Source: Magnetococcales bacterium (GTDB lineage: Bacteria; Pseudomonadota; Magnetococcia; Magnetococcales; Magnetaquicoccaceae). Taken from it: a stretch of DNA of 59,931 bases. Within the stretch, counting starts at the first letter, position 1. Each line of letters starts with the position of its first letter. Below, piece by piece: positions 49,645-59,435 of the stretch. The notes beneath the pieces were generated by a model. It saw only the letters and a program-made list of their open reading frames with translations. It was not told the origin of the DNA and did not search any database. Position numbers and translations under genes: made by a program. The stretch covers positions 1-59,931 of the forward strand of contig JAANAU010000021.1 of the NCBI GenBank assembly GCA_011089965.1, read 5' to 3'.

Positions 49645-51111
49645 TCAAGGATGACCAACGGTCGTACGCGCCAAAACCGATTCCCCGCCCCGCAACCAGC
49701 CATCCACCGCCACAGCCGCACGCCTTCCGCCATCAATGGCCTTGAGTACCAACGATTGACCGGTGGCCATGTCTCCGGCTGCAAAGATGCCGGGTTGACT
49801 GGTCATGAAGTTGGCATTGACCGAAACATTGCCCCGACCATCCAAAGCCACCCCCAACCCCTCCAACAGTCCTTTTCTGACCGGATGCAGAAAACCCATG
49901 GCCAGCAACACCAGCTCTGCCTCCAGAAAGAACTCGGATCCGGCAATCTCGCGCATGGTCGGACGCCCGCCCCCCTCCTGTTCCACCCACTGAAGCCGAA
50001 CACAGTGAACACCACGCACGCACCCATCCGGTCCGCCCACAAAAGAGCGGGTCAGAATGCTCCAGAGCCGTTCACACCCCTCCAGATGAGAGGTGGAAGT
50101 ACGCAACACATTGGGCCACATCGGCCACGGGGTCTCGGGCGCACGTTCCTTGGGGGGCCTGGGCAGAAGCTCGATCTGGGTCACGCTGACCGCCCCCTGA
50201 CGTATGGCGCTCCCCACACAGTCCGCACCCGTATCACCACCCCCGATCACCACCACCCGTTTGCCCTCTGCCCAGATCCTCTCCTCGGCAGGAATGGGGG
50301 TTCCAAACACCCGACGGTTCTGCTGGGTCAGATAGTCCATGGCAAAATGGACCCCGGTCAACTCCCGTCCAGGAACAGGCAGATCGCGCGGCTGCTCCGC
50401 ACCGCCCGTCAACAGGATGGCCTCAAAGTCTGCCCGCAACGCATCCACCGGGTAATCCACCCCCACATGAACCCCGGTGCGAATGGTCAACCCCTCTGCC
50501 TCCATCTGGGCCAGACGGCGATCAATCACCTCTTTTTCCAATTTGAAATCCGGAATCCCGAAACGCAACAGCCCACCTGCCCGCTCGTTCTTCTCGAACA
50601 GGGTCACGGCATGACCGGCCCGGGTCAACTGCTGGGCTGCCGCCATGCCGGCAGGTCCGGAACCGATCACCGCCACCCGCTTGCCGGTCCGCTCGCTCGG
50701 CAGCAGAGGCTGAATCAAACCGCGCGCAAACCCCTCCTCGACCACGGTGCGTTCGATTTCACGAATGGTCACCGGATCGCGATTGATCCCAACCACACAA
50801 GCCGCTTCGCACAAGGCCGGACAGACCCGGCCCGTGAACTCCGGAAAGTTGTTGGTGCGGTGCAGCGTCTGAACCGCCTCCTCCCAACGCCCCCGATAGA
50901 CCCAATCGTTCCAGGAAGGAATCAGATTGTGCAAGGAGCAGCCATTGTGACAAAACGGAATGCCGCAATCCATACACCGGGAAGCCTGGTCACGCAGCTT
51001 GTCTTCCGGGAACTCCTGATACAGCTCACGCCAATCGCGAATCCGCACGGCCACCGCACGCGGGCGGGGCGTCTCGCGTTCCACTTCCATGAACCCCTTG
51101 ATCTTACCCAT
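49645..51111 (-). CDS. gltD: Glutamate synthase (NADPH) small subunit
   Basis: The product is 488 residues from ATG 51111, whose first codons overlap the gltB stop by 8 nt. The N-terminal Fe-S domain has CMDCGIPFCHNGC and CPALCEAACV. Two nucleotide-binding folds follow: VAVIGSGPAGMAAAQQL (FAD) and VVVIGGGDTGADCVGSAIR (NADPH). C-terminal GIFAAGDMATGQSLV closes the FAD site. It passes electrons from NADPH to GltB. It is co-transcribed with gltB. Confidence 0.96.
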   Translation of the reverse strand: MGKIKGFMEVERETPRPRAVAVRIRDWRELYQEFPEDKLRDQASRCMDCGIPFCHNGCSLHNLIPSWNDWVYRGRWEEAVQTLHRTNNFPEFTGRVCPALCEAACVVGINRDPVTIREIERTVVEEGFARGLIQPLLPSERTGKRVAVIGSGPAGMAAAQQLTRAGHAVTLFEKNERAGGLLRFGIPDFKLEKEVIDRRLAQMEAEGLTIRTGVHVGVDYPVDALRADFEAILLTGGAEQPRDLPVPGRELTGVHFAMDYLTQQNRRVFGTPIPAEERIWAEGKRVVVIGGGDTGADCVGSAIRQGAVSVTQIELLPRPPKERAPETPWPMWPNVLRTSTSHLEGCERLWSILTRSFVGGPDGCVRGVHCVRLQWVEQEGGGRPTMREIAGSEFFLEAELVLLAMGFLHPVRKGLLEGLGVALDGRGNVSVNANFMTSQPGIFAAGDMATGQSLVLKAIDGGRRAAVAVDGWLRGGESVLARTTVGHP

Positions 51112-54100
51112 TGGCCGCTTGCTCCCGTTTCTTCTGTTCATCCAGCACGCGCCGATATTCATGGGGCATCACCTTGACAAACCGCTTCAGGGCAGCCTCC
51201 CAATCGTTCAGCAACCGCGCGGCCACCGGACTGTCCGTATACCGCGCATGCTCTTCCACCAGATTCTTGAGCCGGGCCTGGTCCTCTTCATCCACCACCG
51301 GCTCCAATGCGACCATGGCGGCATTGCACAAGGTGGAAAACTGCTTCTCGTCATCCAGGACATAGGCAATGCCACCACTCATGCCCGCCGCAAAATTCCG
51401 ACCTGTCCCGCCCAGCACCACCACCACGCCGCCGGTCATATACTCGCAACCATGATCCCCAACCCCTTCCACCACTGCCTTGGCCCCGGAGTTGCGAACC
51501 GCAAACCGCTCACCCACCACCCCGCGCATGAACGCCTCGCCCCCTGTGGCCCCATACAACAGGGTATTGCCGGCAATGATGTTCTCTTCGGCCTTGAGCG
51601 TCGAACGGGGATGAGGACGAATCACGATGCGACCACCCGACATCCCCTTGCCCACATAGTCATTGGCCGCCCCATCCAGGAACAACGACACCCCCTGCAC
51701 GTTGAACGCCCCAAAACTCTGTCCCGCCACCCCCTCGAAGTAACACTTGATGGTCCCGCGCGGCAAAGCCTGCAATCCAAACCGTCGGGAGATCTCCCCA
51801 CCCAGCATGGCACCCACCGCACGATCCGTGTTCTGAATCGGCAGGCGGATCTCAATGGGACGCAAACTCTCAAAGGCACGCTCGGCCAGATCCAGCAGTT
51901 GATGATCCAACACCTTGTCAATGCCATGATCCTGGGCCTGCACACAGCGGGTTGCCACATTTGCCGGGGCCTCGGGCATCTTGAGCAGATCGGAAAAATC
52001 CAACCCCTTGGCCTTCCAGTGGGAGATGGCTTCGTGCACCACCAGGTGATTCGACTGCCCGATCATCTCATCCAGACTGCGGAATCCCATCTGGGCCATG
52101 ATCTCACGCGCTTCGTTGGCCACAAAATGGAAATAATTGACCAGATGTTGCGCCCGACCGGTAAACTTCTTGCGCAACTCCAACTCCTGGGTGGCCACCC
52201 CCACGGGACAGGTGTCCAGATGACACTTGCGCATCATCACACACCCCATCACCACCAAAGGCGCTGTAGAAAAACCAAACTCCTCAGCCCCGAGCAATGC
52301 TGCCACCACCACATCCCGTCCGGTACGCAACTGCCCATCGGTCTGAAGCCGCACCCGCCCCCGCAAATCGTTCAACACCAGGGTCTGCTGGGTCTCGGCC
52401 AACCCCAACTCCCAAGGGGCACCCGCATGCTTGATGGAACTGAGCGGACTGGCACCGGTACCGCCATCGCCTCCGGAGATCAGGATCATGTCCGCATGCC
52501 CCTTGGCCACACCGGCTGCCACGGTCCCCACCCCGACCTCCGACACCAGCTTGACCGACACCCGCGCCCGTGGATTGACATTCTTCAGATCAAAGATCAG
52601 CTGCGCCAGATCCTCGATGGAGTAGATGTCATGATGGGGCGGCGGACTGATCAGTGAGACTCCTGGCGTGGTATTGCGAATGCGCGCAATGGTCTCGGTG
52701 ACCTTGTGACCCGGCAGTTGCCCGCCCTCGCCCGGTTTGGCTCCCTGGGCGATCTTGATCTGCATCTCGTCGGCATTGGCCAGATAGTGGCTCGACACCC
52801 CGAATCGACCGGCAGCCACCTGCTTGATGGCGCTGCGGGCAAAGTCGCCATTGGGACGCGGTTCGTAACGCTCCGGATCCTCCCCTCCCTCACCGGTATT
52901 GGAACGCCCCCCCAACCGGTTCATGGCAATGGCCAAGGTCTCATGGGCCTCCTTGGAGATGGAACCAAACGACATGGCACCGGTGACAAACCGCTTGACA
53001 ATCTCCGAGGCCGGCTCCACCGCGCTCAACGGCAACGGCTCCTCGGCCTTCTTCCAGGAGAACAGACCGCGCAAGGTGCAATGGGCACGATCCTGCGCAT
53101 TGATCAGCCGAGCAAACTCCTTGTACAGACAATAATCATCCTCCCGTGTCGCCTGTTGCAGTTTGGAGATGGTCTCCGGGGTCCACATGTGGCGCTCGCC
53201 ATCGTGCCGGAATTTGTACTCCCCACCCACATCCAGACTCTCCAGCAGGGCAACATTCCCCATATAGGCCCGTTTGTGCCGCTCCAGGGTTTCGCGGGCG
53301 ATCTCCTGAATCCCCACCCCGTCCAAACGGGAGAAGGTTCCAGTGAAATAACGTTTCAGGAACAACCGGTTCAATCCGATGGCTTCAAAGATCTGCGCCC
53401 CGCAATAGCTGCGCAAGGTGGAGATGCCCATCTTGGAGAAAATCTTCAGCATCCCCTTGCCCAGGGCCTTGATGTAGTTGTACCGCACCCCGGCCACCCC
53501 CTTTTCCGAGGTCACCAGCCCGCGTGCATGCAACTCCTCCAACGACTCAAAGGCAAGATAAGGATTGATCGCTCCGGCACCATAACCCACCAGCAAGGCA
53601 AAATGCATCACCTCCCGCGCTTCGCCGGTTTCGATCAGGATGCTGGCCTGACCACGGGTGCCGGAGTTGATCAGATGATGATGCACCCCGGAAACTGCCA
53701 GCAAAGCCGGAATCGGTGCCATTTTCGGTCCCACCCCACGGTCGCTCAGGATGATCAGGCTCACCCCTTCGATCAAGGCAGCAGAGACCTGCCCGAACAG
53801 CCGGGTCAAGGCACTCTTCATCCCGTCCACCCCCTCATCCACGGGGAACAGCGTGGAAAAGGTCCGTGCTTTCAAAGATGGACGATCCACAGCGCGCAGG
53901 CTCTCCAGCTCGGCATTGGTCAGGAGCGGCTGCTCCAGCCAGATGCGCGCCATCTGTTCGGCAGACTCCTCCAGAAGATTGCCCGCCGGTCCCAGATAGG
54001 TGAACAGACTCATGACCAGCTCTTCGCGAATCGGATCAATGGCCGGATTGGTCACCTGGGCAAAAAGCTGCTTGAAATAATTATACAACAACACCGGACG

Positions 54101-55639
54101 ATCCGAGAGCACGGCCAAAGCCGCATCGTTGCCCATGGAGCCGATGGGTTCCTGCCCCTCCGCAGCCATGGGGGCCAGAATGACCGACAGATCCTCTTCG
54201 GTATAGCCAAAGATCTTCTGACGGATGCGCAACGGGGTCTCTTCCACGGCTTCGGCACCACCAGGGGGCAGTTTGGCCAGCGGGGTCAACTGCTCCTGGA
54301 TCCATTGACGGTAGGGCTGCCGGGCCACCATGCTCTCTTTGATTTCGGCATCGTCGATGATCCGGCCCTCTTGCAGGTCGATCACGAACATGCGCCCCGG
54401 CTGCAAACGACCCAGCCTGACCTCTTCTTCCGGCGGAAAGGTGATGGTTCCGGCTTCCGAGGCCATGACACACAGCCCGCTCTTGGTCACCAGATAACGG
54501 GCCGGACGCAAACCGTTGCGATCCAGGGTGGCACCGATGTAACGACCATCGGTAAAGGCCACGGCTGCCGGACCATCCCAGGGTTCCATCATGGCACCAT
54601 GATACTGATAGAATGCCTTGCGATCCTCATCCATGTGACGATGATTCTCCCAGGCCTCCGGGATCATCATCATCATGGCATGGGGCAGAGAACGCCCACT
54701 GATCACCAGAAACTCCAAAGCACGATCAAAACTGGCCGAATCCGACAACCCTTCCGGAACCAAGGGGAACAGTTTTTTGAGATCGTCGCCAAACACCTCG
54801 GAAGAGAGGGCCGCTTCCCGGGCACGCATCCAGTTGATGTTGCCACGCAACGTATTGATCTCGCCGTTGTGGCAGATCATGCGGAAGGGATGCGCCAATC
54901 CCCAGGTTGGAAAGGTATTGGTGGAATAACGTTGATGCACCATGGCAAAGGCCGACACCAAAGCCGGATCAGCCAGATCCGTATAATAGGCCCGTACCTG
55001 ATCGGCCAGGAACATCCCCTTGTACACCAGAGTGCGCGCAGACAAGCTGCTGATGTAAAAGGCTTTGACCTCATCCTGCCCGAAATCCCTGACCGCATTC
55101 TCCACCCGACGCCGGATGATGTAGAGCTTGCGTTCAAACCACATGGGATCCGCATGATCCGGACGGTTGCGCACGCCGATAAAGGCTTGACGAATCACCG
55201 GTTCCGACCCTTTGGCCGTATAACCGATGCGGGCCTGTCGGCTGACAGGCACCGTACGCCACCCCAGGAACAGTTGCCCCTCTTCGGCGGTCATCTGCTC
55301 GACCACCCGTTGACAGGAGGCCATGAGATCCTTGTCCTTGGGCAAAAAGATCATGCCCACGCCATAATCCCCTTCCGGGGGCAGCGGGAGCTTGAGTTTG
55401 GCCTGAGCGCGCAGAAAGGCGTCCGGGATCTGGATCATGATGCCAGCCCCGTCGCCGGTGAGCGGATCAGATCCCGCTGCCCCGCGATGGGTCAGGTTGA
55501 CCAGCACACTCAATCCCATGCGCACCACATCGTGCGTCTTTTTGCCATCGATCCGGGCGACAAAACCGACGCCACAGGCGTCATGTTCCAGTGCTGGATC
55601 GTACAGCCCCTGTTTGGCGGGCAGACCGTAATTGGCCAT
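51104..55639 (-). CDS. gltB: Glutamate synthase large subunit
   Basis: The product is 1511 residues from ATG 55639 (MANYGLPAKQGLYDPALEHD). Cys-22 in HDACGVGFVA becomes the N-terminal nucleophile of the glutaminase after propeptide removal. Later parts: the FMN/2-oxoglutarate synthase domain (HHDIYSIEDLAQLIFDLKNV, SGGDGGTGASPLSSIKHAG), the 3Fe-4S loop CHLDTCPVGVATQ, and the C-terminal GXGXG beta-helix (GNTLLYGATGGEAFMRG). With GltD it makes two glutamates from glutamine and 2-oxoglutarate. AAGGAAAC lies before the start. Confidence 0.98.
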   Translation of the reverse strand: MANYGLPAKQGLYDPALEHDACGVGFVARIDGKKTHDVVRMGLSVLVNLTHRGAAGSDPLTGDGAGIMIQIPDAFLRAQAKLKLPLPPEGDYGVGMIFLPKDKDLMASCQRVVEQMTAEEGQLFLGWRTVPVSRQARIGYTAKGSEPVIRQAFIGVRNRPDHADPMWFERKLYIIRRRVENAVRDFGQDEVKAFYISSLSARTLVYKGMFLADQVRAYYTDLADPALVSAFAMVHQRYSTNTFPTWGLAHPFRMICHNGEINTLRGNINWMRAREAALSSEVFGDDLKKLFPLVPEGLSDSASFDRALEFLVISGRSLPHAMMMMIPEAWENHRHMDEDRKAFYQYHGAMMEPWDGPAAVAFTDGRYIGATLDRNGLRPARYLVTKSGLCVMASEAGTITFPPEEEVRLGRLQPGRMFVIDLQEGRIIDDAEIKESMVARQPYRQWIQEQLTPLAKLPPGGAEAVEETPLRIRQKIFGYTEEDLSVILAPMAAEGQEPIGSMGNDAALAVLSDRPVLLYNYFKQLFAQVTNPAIDPIREELVMSLFTYLGPAGNLLEESAEQMARIWLEQPLLTNAELESLRAVDRPSLKARTFSTLFPVDEGVDGMKSALTRLFGQVSAALIEGVSLIILSDRGVGPKMAPIPALLAVSGVHHHLINSGTRGQASILIETGEAREVMHFALLVGYGAGAINPYLAFESLEELHARGLVTSEKGVAGVRYNYIKALGKGMLKIFSKMGISTLRSYCGAQIFEAIGLNRLFLKRYFTGTFSRLDGVGIQEIARETLERHKRAYMGNVALLESLDVGGEYKFRHDGERHMWTPETISKLQQATREDDYCLYKEFARLINAQDRAHCTLRGLFSWKKAEEPLPLSAVEPASEIVKRFVTGAMSFGSISKEAHETLAIAMNRLGGRSNTGEGGEDPERYEPRPNGDFARSAIKQVAAGRFGVSSHYLANADEMQIKIAQGAKPGEGGQLPGHKVTETIARIRNTTPGVSLISPPPHHDIYSIEDLAQLIFDLKNVNPRARVSVKLVSEVGVGTVAAGVAKGHADMILISGGDGGTGASPLSSIKHAGAPWELGLAETQQTLVLNDLRGRVRLQTDGQLRTGRDVVVAALLGAEEFGFSTAPLVVMGCVMMRKCHLDTCPVGVATQELELRKKFTGRAQHLVNYFHFVANEAREIMAQMGFRSLDEMIGQSNHLVVHEAISHWKAKGLDFSDLLKMPEAPANVATRCVQAQDHGIDKVLDHQLLDLAERAFESLRPIEIRLPIQNTDRAVGAMLGGEISRRFGLQALPRGTIKCYFEGVAGQSFGAFNVQGVSLFLDGAANDYVGKGMSGGRIVIRPHPRSTLKAEENIIAGNTLLYGATGGEAFMRGVVGERFAVRNSGAKAVVEGVGDHGCEYMTGGVVVVLGGTGRNFAAGMSGGIAYVLDDEKQFSTLCNAAMVALEPVVDEEDQARLKNLVEEHARYTDSPVAARLLNDWEAALKRFVKVMPHEYRRVLDEQKKREQAANG

Positions 55640-55858
55640 GATGTTTCCTTCGTTGATGTCGAGACCCGTGGTTTCGCAACCATTCGCAATCCTGAAAAGG
55701 GATCTTTGCAACAAATCCGTCTTTCAGGTTAACAAATTGCCACCAGATCCGTCAACCGCGCCTTATGCACGGACATCGTCCCCCTTGACAACACGGCGCG
55801 CGCTCTGGTTTCTGATGCAGTCAAAGATCCATTTTCCACCTGAACCGGAGATGCGACC

Positions 55859-56284
55859 ATGACCCCAGTCACCTTGGGCCGCTGTTGGATTGGCCGTCTT
55901 GCCCATGGCAGCGATCTTTTGGAGAGCCTGAACGCTCTGTGCCGCACCCACGCAATCCGCCTGGGCCGGATCGAGGGATTGGGAGCCGTGCAAAGGGCCT
56001 GCCTGGGTTTTTATGACCAACAGAGCCAACAATATACCTTCCTGGAGCGGAACGAGGAGCTGGAAATCACCCAACTGACGGGCAATGTCTCCCTGAAAGA
56101 TGGTATGCCATTCGTGCATCTGCACATCACCCTGGCCGACCGGAGCGGACAGGCCTGGGGTGGTCATGTGGCACCAGGCACCATACTGTTTGCGGCAGAG
56201 GTGATCATTCAGGAACTGGTGGGTGCCGAGTTGCAACGGGGGTGGGATGAGACCACGGGTCTGCCCCTGTGGAACACCCCTTGA
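55859..56284 (+). CDS. PPC (DUF296) domain protein
   Basis: The product is 141 residues. The PPC fold appears as LGRCWIGRLAHGSDLLESL, LGRIEGLGAVQRACLGFYD and the conserved strand FVHLHITLADRSGQAWGGHV with GTILFAAEVII. The H-x-H pair in the trimer interface binds metal in relatives. Stand-alone bacterial PPC proteins have unknown function; the domain is AT-hook-linked in plants. Divergent from gltB; thpR follows with 5-nt spacing. Confidence 0.85.
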   Translation: MTPVTLGRCWIGRLAHGSDLLESLNALCRTHAIRLGRIEGLGAVQRACLGFYDQQSQQYTFLERNEELEITQLTGNVSLKDGMPFVHLHITLADRSGQAWGGHVAPGTILFAAEVIIQELVGAELQRGWDETTGLPLWNTP

Positions 56285-56289
56285 ACCGG

Positions 56290-56877
56290 ATGGAGCACCA
56301 GAGCGCATCTGCCCGGCTGTTCATCGCCTGCACGCCACCTTTGGCCGTGCGACAACAACTGGCGGTTCTGCTGCATGACGCGCCGCTGCCTGCCGGATGG
56401 CGTTGTCTGGAGCCTGACGGGTGGCATGTGACGCTGCGCTTTTTGGGGGATGTGGCGGTGGCGGGCATTCCAGAACTGACCGCCACCCTCACCCGCTTGA
56501 CCCGGGATCATCCAGTCATGACCGTGCAGCTGACCGGCTGGGGTGCCTTTCCCACGCATGGACGCGCCCGTGTACTCTGGATCGGGGTGCAAGAGATTGG
56601 TTCCAATGCCCTGCACAAGCTGGCCCGGCAACTCGCCCTGCTGCCCCCGCCCGCCGATCCACGCCCGTTCCACCCCCATCTCACCCTGGCCCGGACCAGA
56701 CATGCAACCGATCTGACGCCCACCCTGCCCAACCTCCCGGAATTCTCGGCAGAGTGGGAAATCACCGAACTCCACCTCATCCGCTCCTTTCTCAGGCCGG
56801 ATGGGGCAGGGTATGCATGCATCCACTCCACGGGTCTGATCTGCCCATACAAACCTGCCCAGCAAATGTCGTCATGA
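56290..56877 (+). CDS. thpR: RNA 2',3'-cyclic phosphodiesterase
   Basis: The product is about 195 residues from ATG 56290; 56269 is an alternative. Two H-x-T/L-x motifs of the 2H phosphoesterase family are present: WHVTLRFLGDV and FHPHLTLARTRHA. RLFIACTPPLAVRQQLA is the typical start (R-x-F-I/V-A). It opens 2',3'-cyclic phosphate RNA ends to 2'-phosphate. It follows the PPC gene closely, probably in one transcript. Confidence 0.93.
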   Translation: MEHQSASARLFIACTPPLAVRQQLAVLLHDAPLPAGWRCLEPDGWHVTLRFLGDVAVAGIPELTATLTRLTRDHPVMTVQLTGWGAFPTHGRARVLWIGVQEIGSNALHKLARQLALLPPPADPRPFHPHLTLARTRHATDLTPTLPNLPEFSAEWEITELHLIRSFLRPDGAGYACIHSTGLICPYKPAQQMSS

Positions 56878-56883
56878 CACCCA

Positions 56884-57306
56884 TCACCCCTCTCCGATCA
56901 GATACCCCACCACCTGCCGCGTGTGTGGCATCTGACGATGCTCACAGAGGAAAATACCCTGCCAGGTGCCCAACACCAGACGCCCCTGCACCACGGGAAT
57001 GGCGAGGGAGACGCCGGAGAGGGTGGCGCGGATGTGGGCTGGCATGTCGTCCGGACCTTCATCCACGTGCCGATACCAGGAGGCCCCTTCAGGCACCAGA
57101 CGCTTCAAGAATTCCGCCAGATCGCGCAATACATCCGGATCGGCATTCTCTTGAATGGTCAAGCCCGCCGATGTGTGACGACAAAACAGAGTCACCTGTC
57201 CCAGACTCACCCCCTCGGCTTGCAGCCAACGCACCACGTCACTGGTGATCTCATAAAATCCCTGTCCGCGCGTGCGCACGGTGAAAGTGGTATGACTCTG
57301 TCGCAT
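56884..57306 (-). CDS. YjbQ family protein (UPF0047)
   Basis: The product is 140 residues from ATG 57306 with AGGAG 6 nt upstream. The conserved features are VTLFCRHTSAGLTIQENADP, YRHVDEGPDDMPAHIRATLS and LGTWQGIFLCEHRQM. These trimeric proteins bind metal with the His/Glu residues shown and have been reported to have thiamin-phosphate-synthase side activity; the true role is uncertain. It is convergent with thpR. Confidence 0.9.
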   Translation of the reverse strand: MRQSHTTFTVRTRGQGFYEITSDVVRWLQAEGVSLGQVTLFCRHTSAGLTIQENADPDVLRDLAEFLKRLVPEGASWYRHVDEGPDDMPAHIRATLSGVSLAIPVVQGRLVLGTWQGIFLCEHRQMPHTRQVVGYLIGEG

Positions 57307-57414
57307 GCCCAACTCCTGCCTGACCTTGGAAATTCCCAGCCGATTGGCTATCCTGTCACCCACTGGATTCGCCCGATTCACAACCCCGGATACCTCCCAG
57401 GCTCACTGGTGCCC

Positions 57415-58485
57415 ATGAAGATCCTGATCGTCCTGCTCAAACACCTGGGGGACACCCTGCTCTGCACCCCGACCCTGGCCGCATTGCGACAAAGATTTCC
57501 CGATGCCCGGATCGATGTCGTGGTGCGCACCGGTTGCAGCGCTCTCCTGCAACACAACCCGGATCTGACCCATCTGGTGGAGATCGCCTCCATGGACCCG
57601 GAACAACGCAACTGGCGCAACGCACTCCGGGAATGGCACCAACTGCTCCATACCGTCTTGTGCCAACGCTACGACTACGCCTTTGATCTGTCGGATTCCG
57701 ACCGCTCCAAACTGATCCTGCTGCTCAGTTGTGCCCGGGTGCGCGCCATGAATGCCTGGAACCAGCCCCCATCCTGGAAACACAAACTCTTGAACCGCCT
57801 GGCAACCTACCCGTGGCTGAATGCCCACCAGGTGGAACGGAACTACTACACAGTGTTCGAGGTGATTGCACCCGGCACAACCCTCCCGCCTCCCGGGCCG
57901 CTGGTGATGCATCAAGCTGCGGATCTCAGCCGCATACGCGCCCTGCTGCCAGACATCGATTGGAACCAACCCTATGCCGTGATCCACCCCACCAGCCGCT
58001 GGCGCTTCAAACAGTGGCTCCCGGAACACTGGGGCACCCTGATCCACTGGTTGCAAAACGAACTGGGATGGCAGGTGATCCTCTCCTCTGGTCCGGCCAG
58101 CGTCGAACAGGAGGAGATCCGAACCATTCTGGCTCATTGTCAGACCCGACCTGCCCTCTTGTCCGGCGGATTGAGTTTTCCGGAGCTGGCGCGTTTGTTC
58201 GGAATGAGCCGCCTGTTTCTGGGGGTGGATACCATGGCCATGCACCTGGCCGCATCCGTCCAGGTGCCGATTGTGGCCCTGTTCGGTCCCAGTCATGAAT
58301 CGATCTGGCGGCCCTGGGGATGTCATCACGCCCTGATCGCCGGAGCCTGCCGCTGCAAACAGAACCGCTCCATCACCTGTGATAAAAGCCGTCCCTTTCC
58401 CTGCATGGCCAGCATCACCCCACATGAGGTGCAAAACCAGGCGCTCACCCTGTTGCACGCCACTCCCAGCCCGCCTTCCCGCTGA
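57415..58485 (+). CDS. GT9 heptosyltransferase-like glycosyltransferase
   Basis: The product is 356 residues from ATG 57415 (MKILIVLLKHLGDTLLCTPT). The GT9 signatures are KHLGDTLLCTPTLAALRQ at the N-terminus and FLGVDTMAMHLAASVQVP, IVALFGPSHESIWRPWG in the C-terminal half, with a Cys-rich tail (GACRCKQNRSITCDKSRPFPC). It most resembles the RfaQ/heptosyltransferase III type that acts on the LPS inner core. An upstream open frame from 56923 is antisense to the YjbQ-like gene. The methyltransferase gene follows at 5 nt. Confidence 0.88.
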   Translation: MKILIVLLKHLGDTLLCTPTLAALRQRFPDARIDVVVRTGCSALLQHNPDLTHLVEIASMDPEQRNWRNALREWHQLLHTVLCQRYDYAFDLSDSDRSKLILLLSCARVRAMNAWNQPPSWKHKLLNRLATYPWLNAHQVERNYYTVFEVIAPGTTLPPPGPLVMHQAADLSRIRALLPDIDWNQPYAVIHPTSRWRFKQWLPEHWGTLIHWLQNELGWQVILSSGPASVEQEEIRTILAHCQTRPALLSGGLSFPELARLFGMSRLFLGVDTMAMHLAASVQVPIVALFGPSHESIWRPWGCHHALIAGACRCKQNRSITCDKSRPFPCMASITPHEVQNQALTLLHATPSPPSR

Positions 58486-58490
58486 CGACC

Positions 58491-59435
58491 ATGCACGCAC
58501 GCACCCTCTGCCCCATCTGTCAGACCCAGACCGCCCCCCTCTTCACCTGGCCCTATGCCGCCCCGGAACTGGCCTGGGTGGCCACCCGCTTCCCGACCCT
58601 GGCCCCCACCCTCTCCCGGCATGATTTCACCATAAGAGGCTGCACAGGCTGCCAACTGCTGTTCCAGGAGTTGACCCCGGACCTGGATGAACTCCTGAGC
58701 ATCTACGGCACCCATGCCGCCATGCAGACCGGCAGCCAGCAGGCCATAGAACACGAGATCTCCCACCAGAAGCTCCACTGGTTTGCCCATCTCACCGAAG
58801 AGATTCTGGTCATGCGCCAACTGCTCGCCTCCCCCGCACCCAAAGTGCTCGACTTCGGGGCCAATTGGGGCAAATGGGCCAGCATGGCCCTGGCATTCGG
58901 TTGCCAGGTCCATGCCGTGGAACTCAATCCTGCTGCCGCTGCCTTTTGCGCCGGTCGCGGCATCCGCATGCTCCATGAACACGAATTGTCAGACCACCGG
59001 TTTGATTTCATCCATTGCGATCAGGTGGTGGAACATCTAGCCGCACCATTGACGCTGCTGCGCACCCTTGCAGGCTGCCTGCATGACCACGGCTACTTGA
59101 TGATCTCAACCCCCCAGGACCAGACCCTGCCTGACAAGCTGCAACAGAGTCACACCGCACGCCACGGTGCCCTCCTCAACCCGACCGACCTGGATTCCCT
59201 GGATCCTTTGGTCCATCTCAATCTGTTCACCAACCACGCCTTGCGGGCACTGGGCCACCAGGCCGGGCTGCACCCGGTGCGCCTGCCCTTCTGGAAATGG
59301 ATGGGAGCAGGGCAACTCTGGAATCTGCCACGCCAGCTCAATCGCAATCTGGTGGTTCCAAAAAAACGTTTTCTGATGCAAGGCACCTATCTGTGGTTTC
59401 AGAAACACATTACAACAGGTTCATGCCAAAGATGA
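58491..59435 (+). CDS. Class I SAM-dependent methyltransferase with N-terminal zinc ribbon
   Basis: The product is 314 residues. The N-terminus has a Cys4 ribbon: CPICQTQ near residue 7 and CTGCQLLFQEL near residue 51. A SAM-binding fold follows: KVLDFGANWGKWASMALAFG, HAVELNPAAAAFCAGRGI and DFIHCDQVVEHLAAPL, as in methyltransferases of sugar or surface-polysaccharide synthesis. It is 5 nt behind the GT9 gene, so it may modify the same glycan. The 3' end overlaps rsgA by 15 nt. Confidence 0.87.
   Translation: MHARTLCPICQTQTAPLFTWPYAAPELAWVATRFPTLAPTLSRHDFTIRGCTGCQLLFQELTPDLDELLSIYGTHAAMQTGSQQAIEHEISHQKLHWFAHLTEEILVMRQLLASPAPKVLDFGANWGKWASMALAFGCQVHAVELNPAAAAFCAGRGIRMLHEHELSDHRFDFIHCDQVVEHLAAPLTLLRTLAGCLHDHGYLMISTPQDQTLPDKLQQSHTARHGALLNPTDLDSLDPLVHLNLFTNHALRALGHQAGLHPVRLPFWKWMGAGQLWNLPRQLNRNLVVPKKRFLMQGTYLWFQKHITTGSCQR

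Noticed and set aside
51089-55732. Two long plus-strand frames opposite gltB (51089-52657 and 52706-55732)
   Set aside because: They mirror the gltB codons. GltB shows every catalytic and cluster motif, whereas the antisense products show none.
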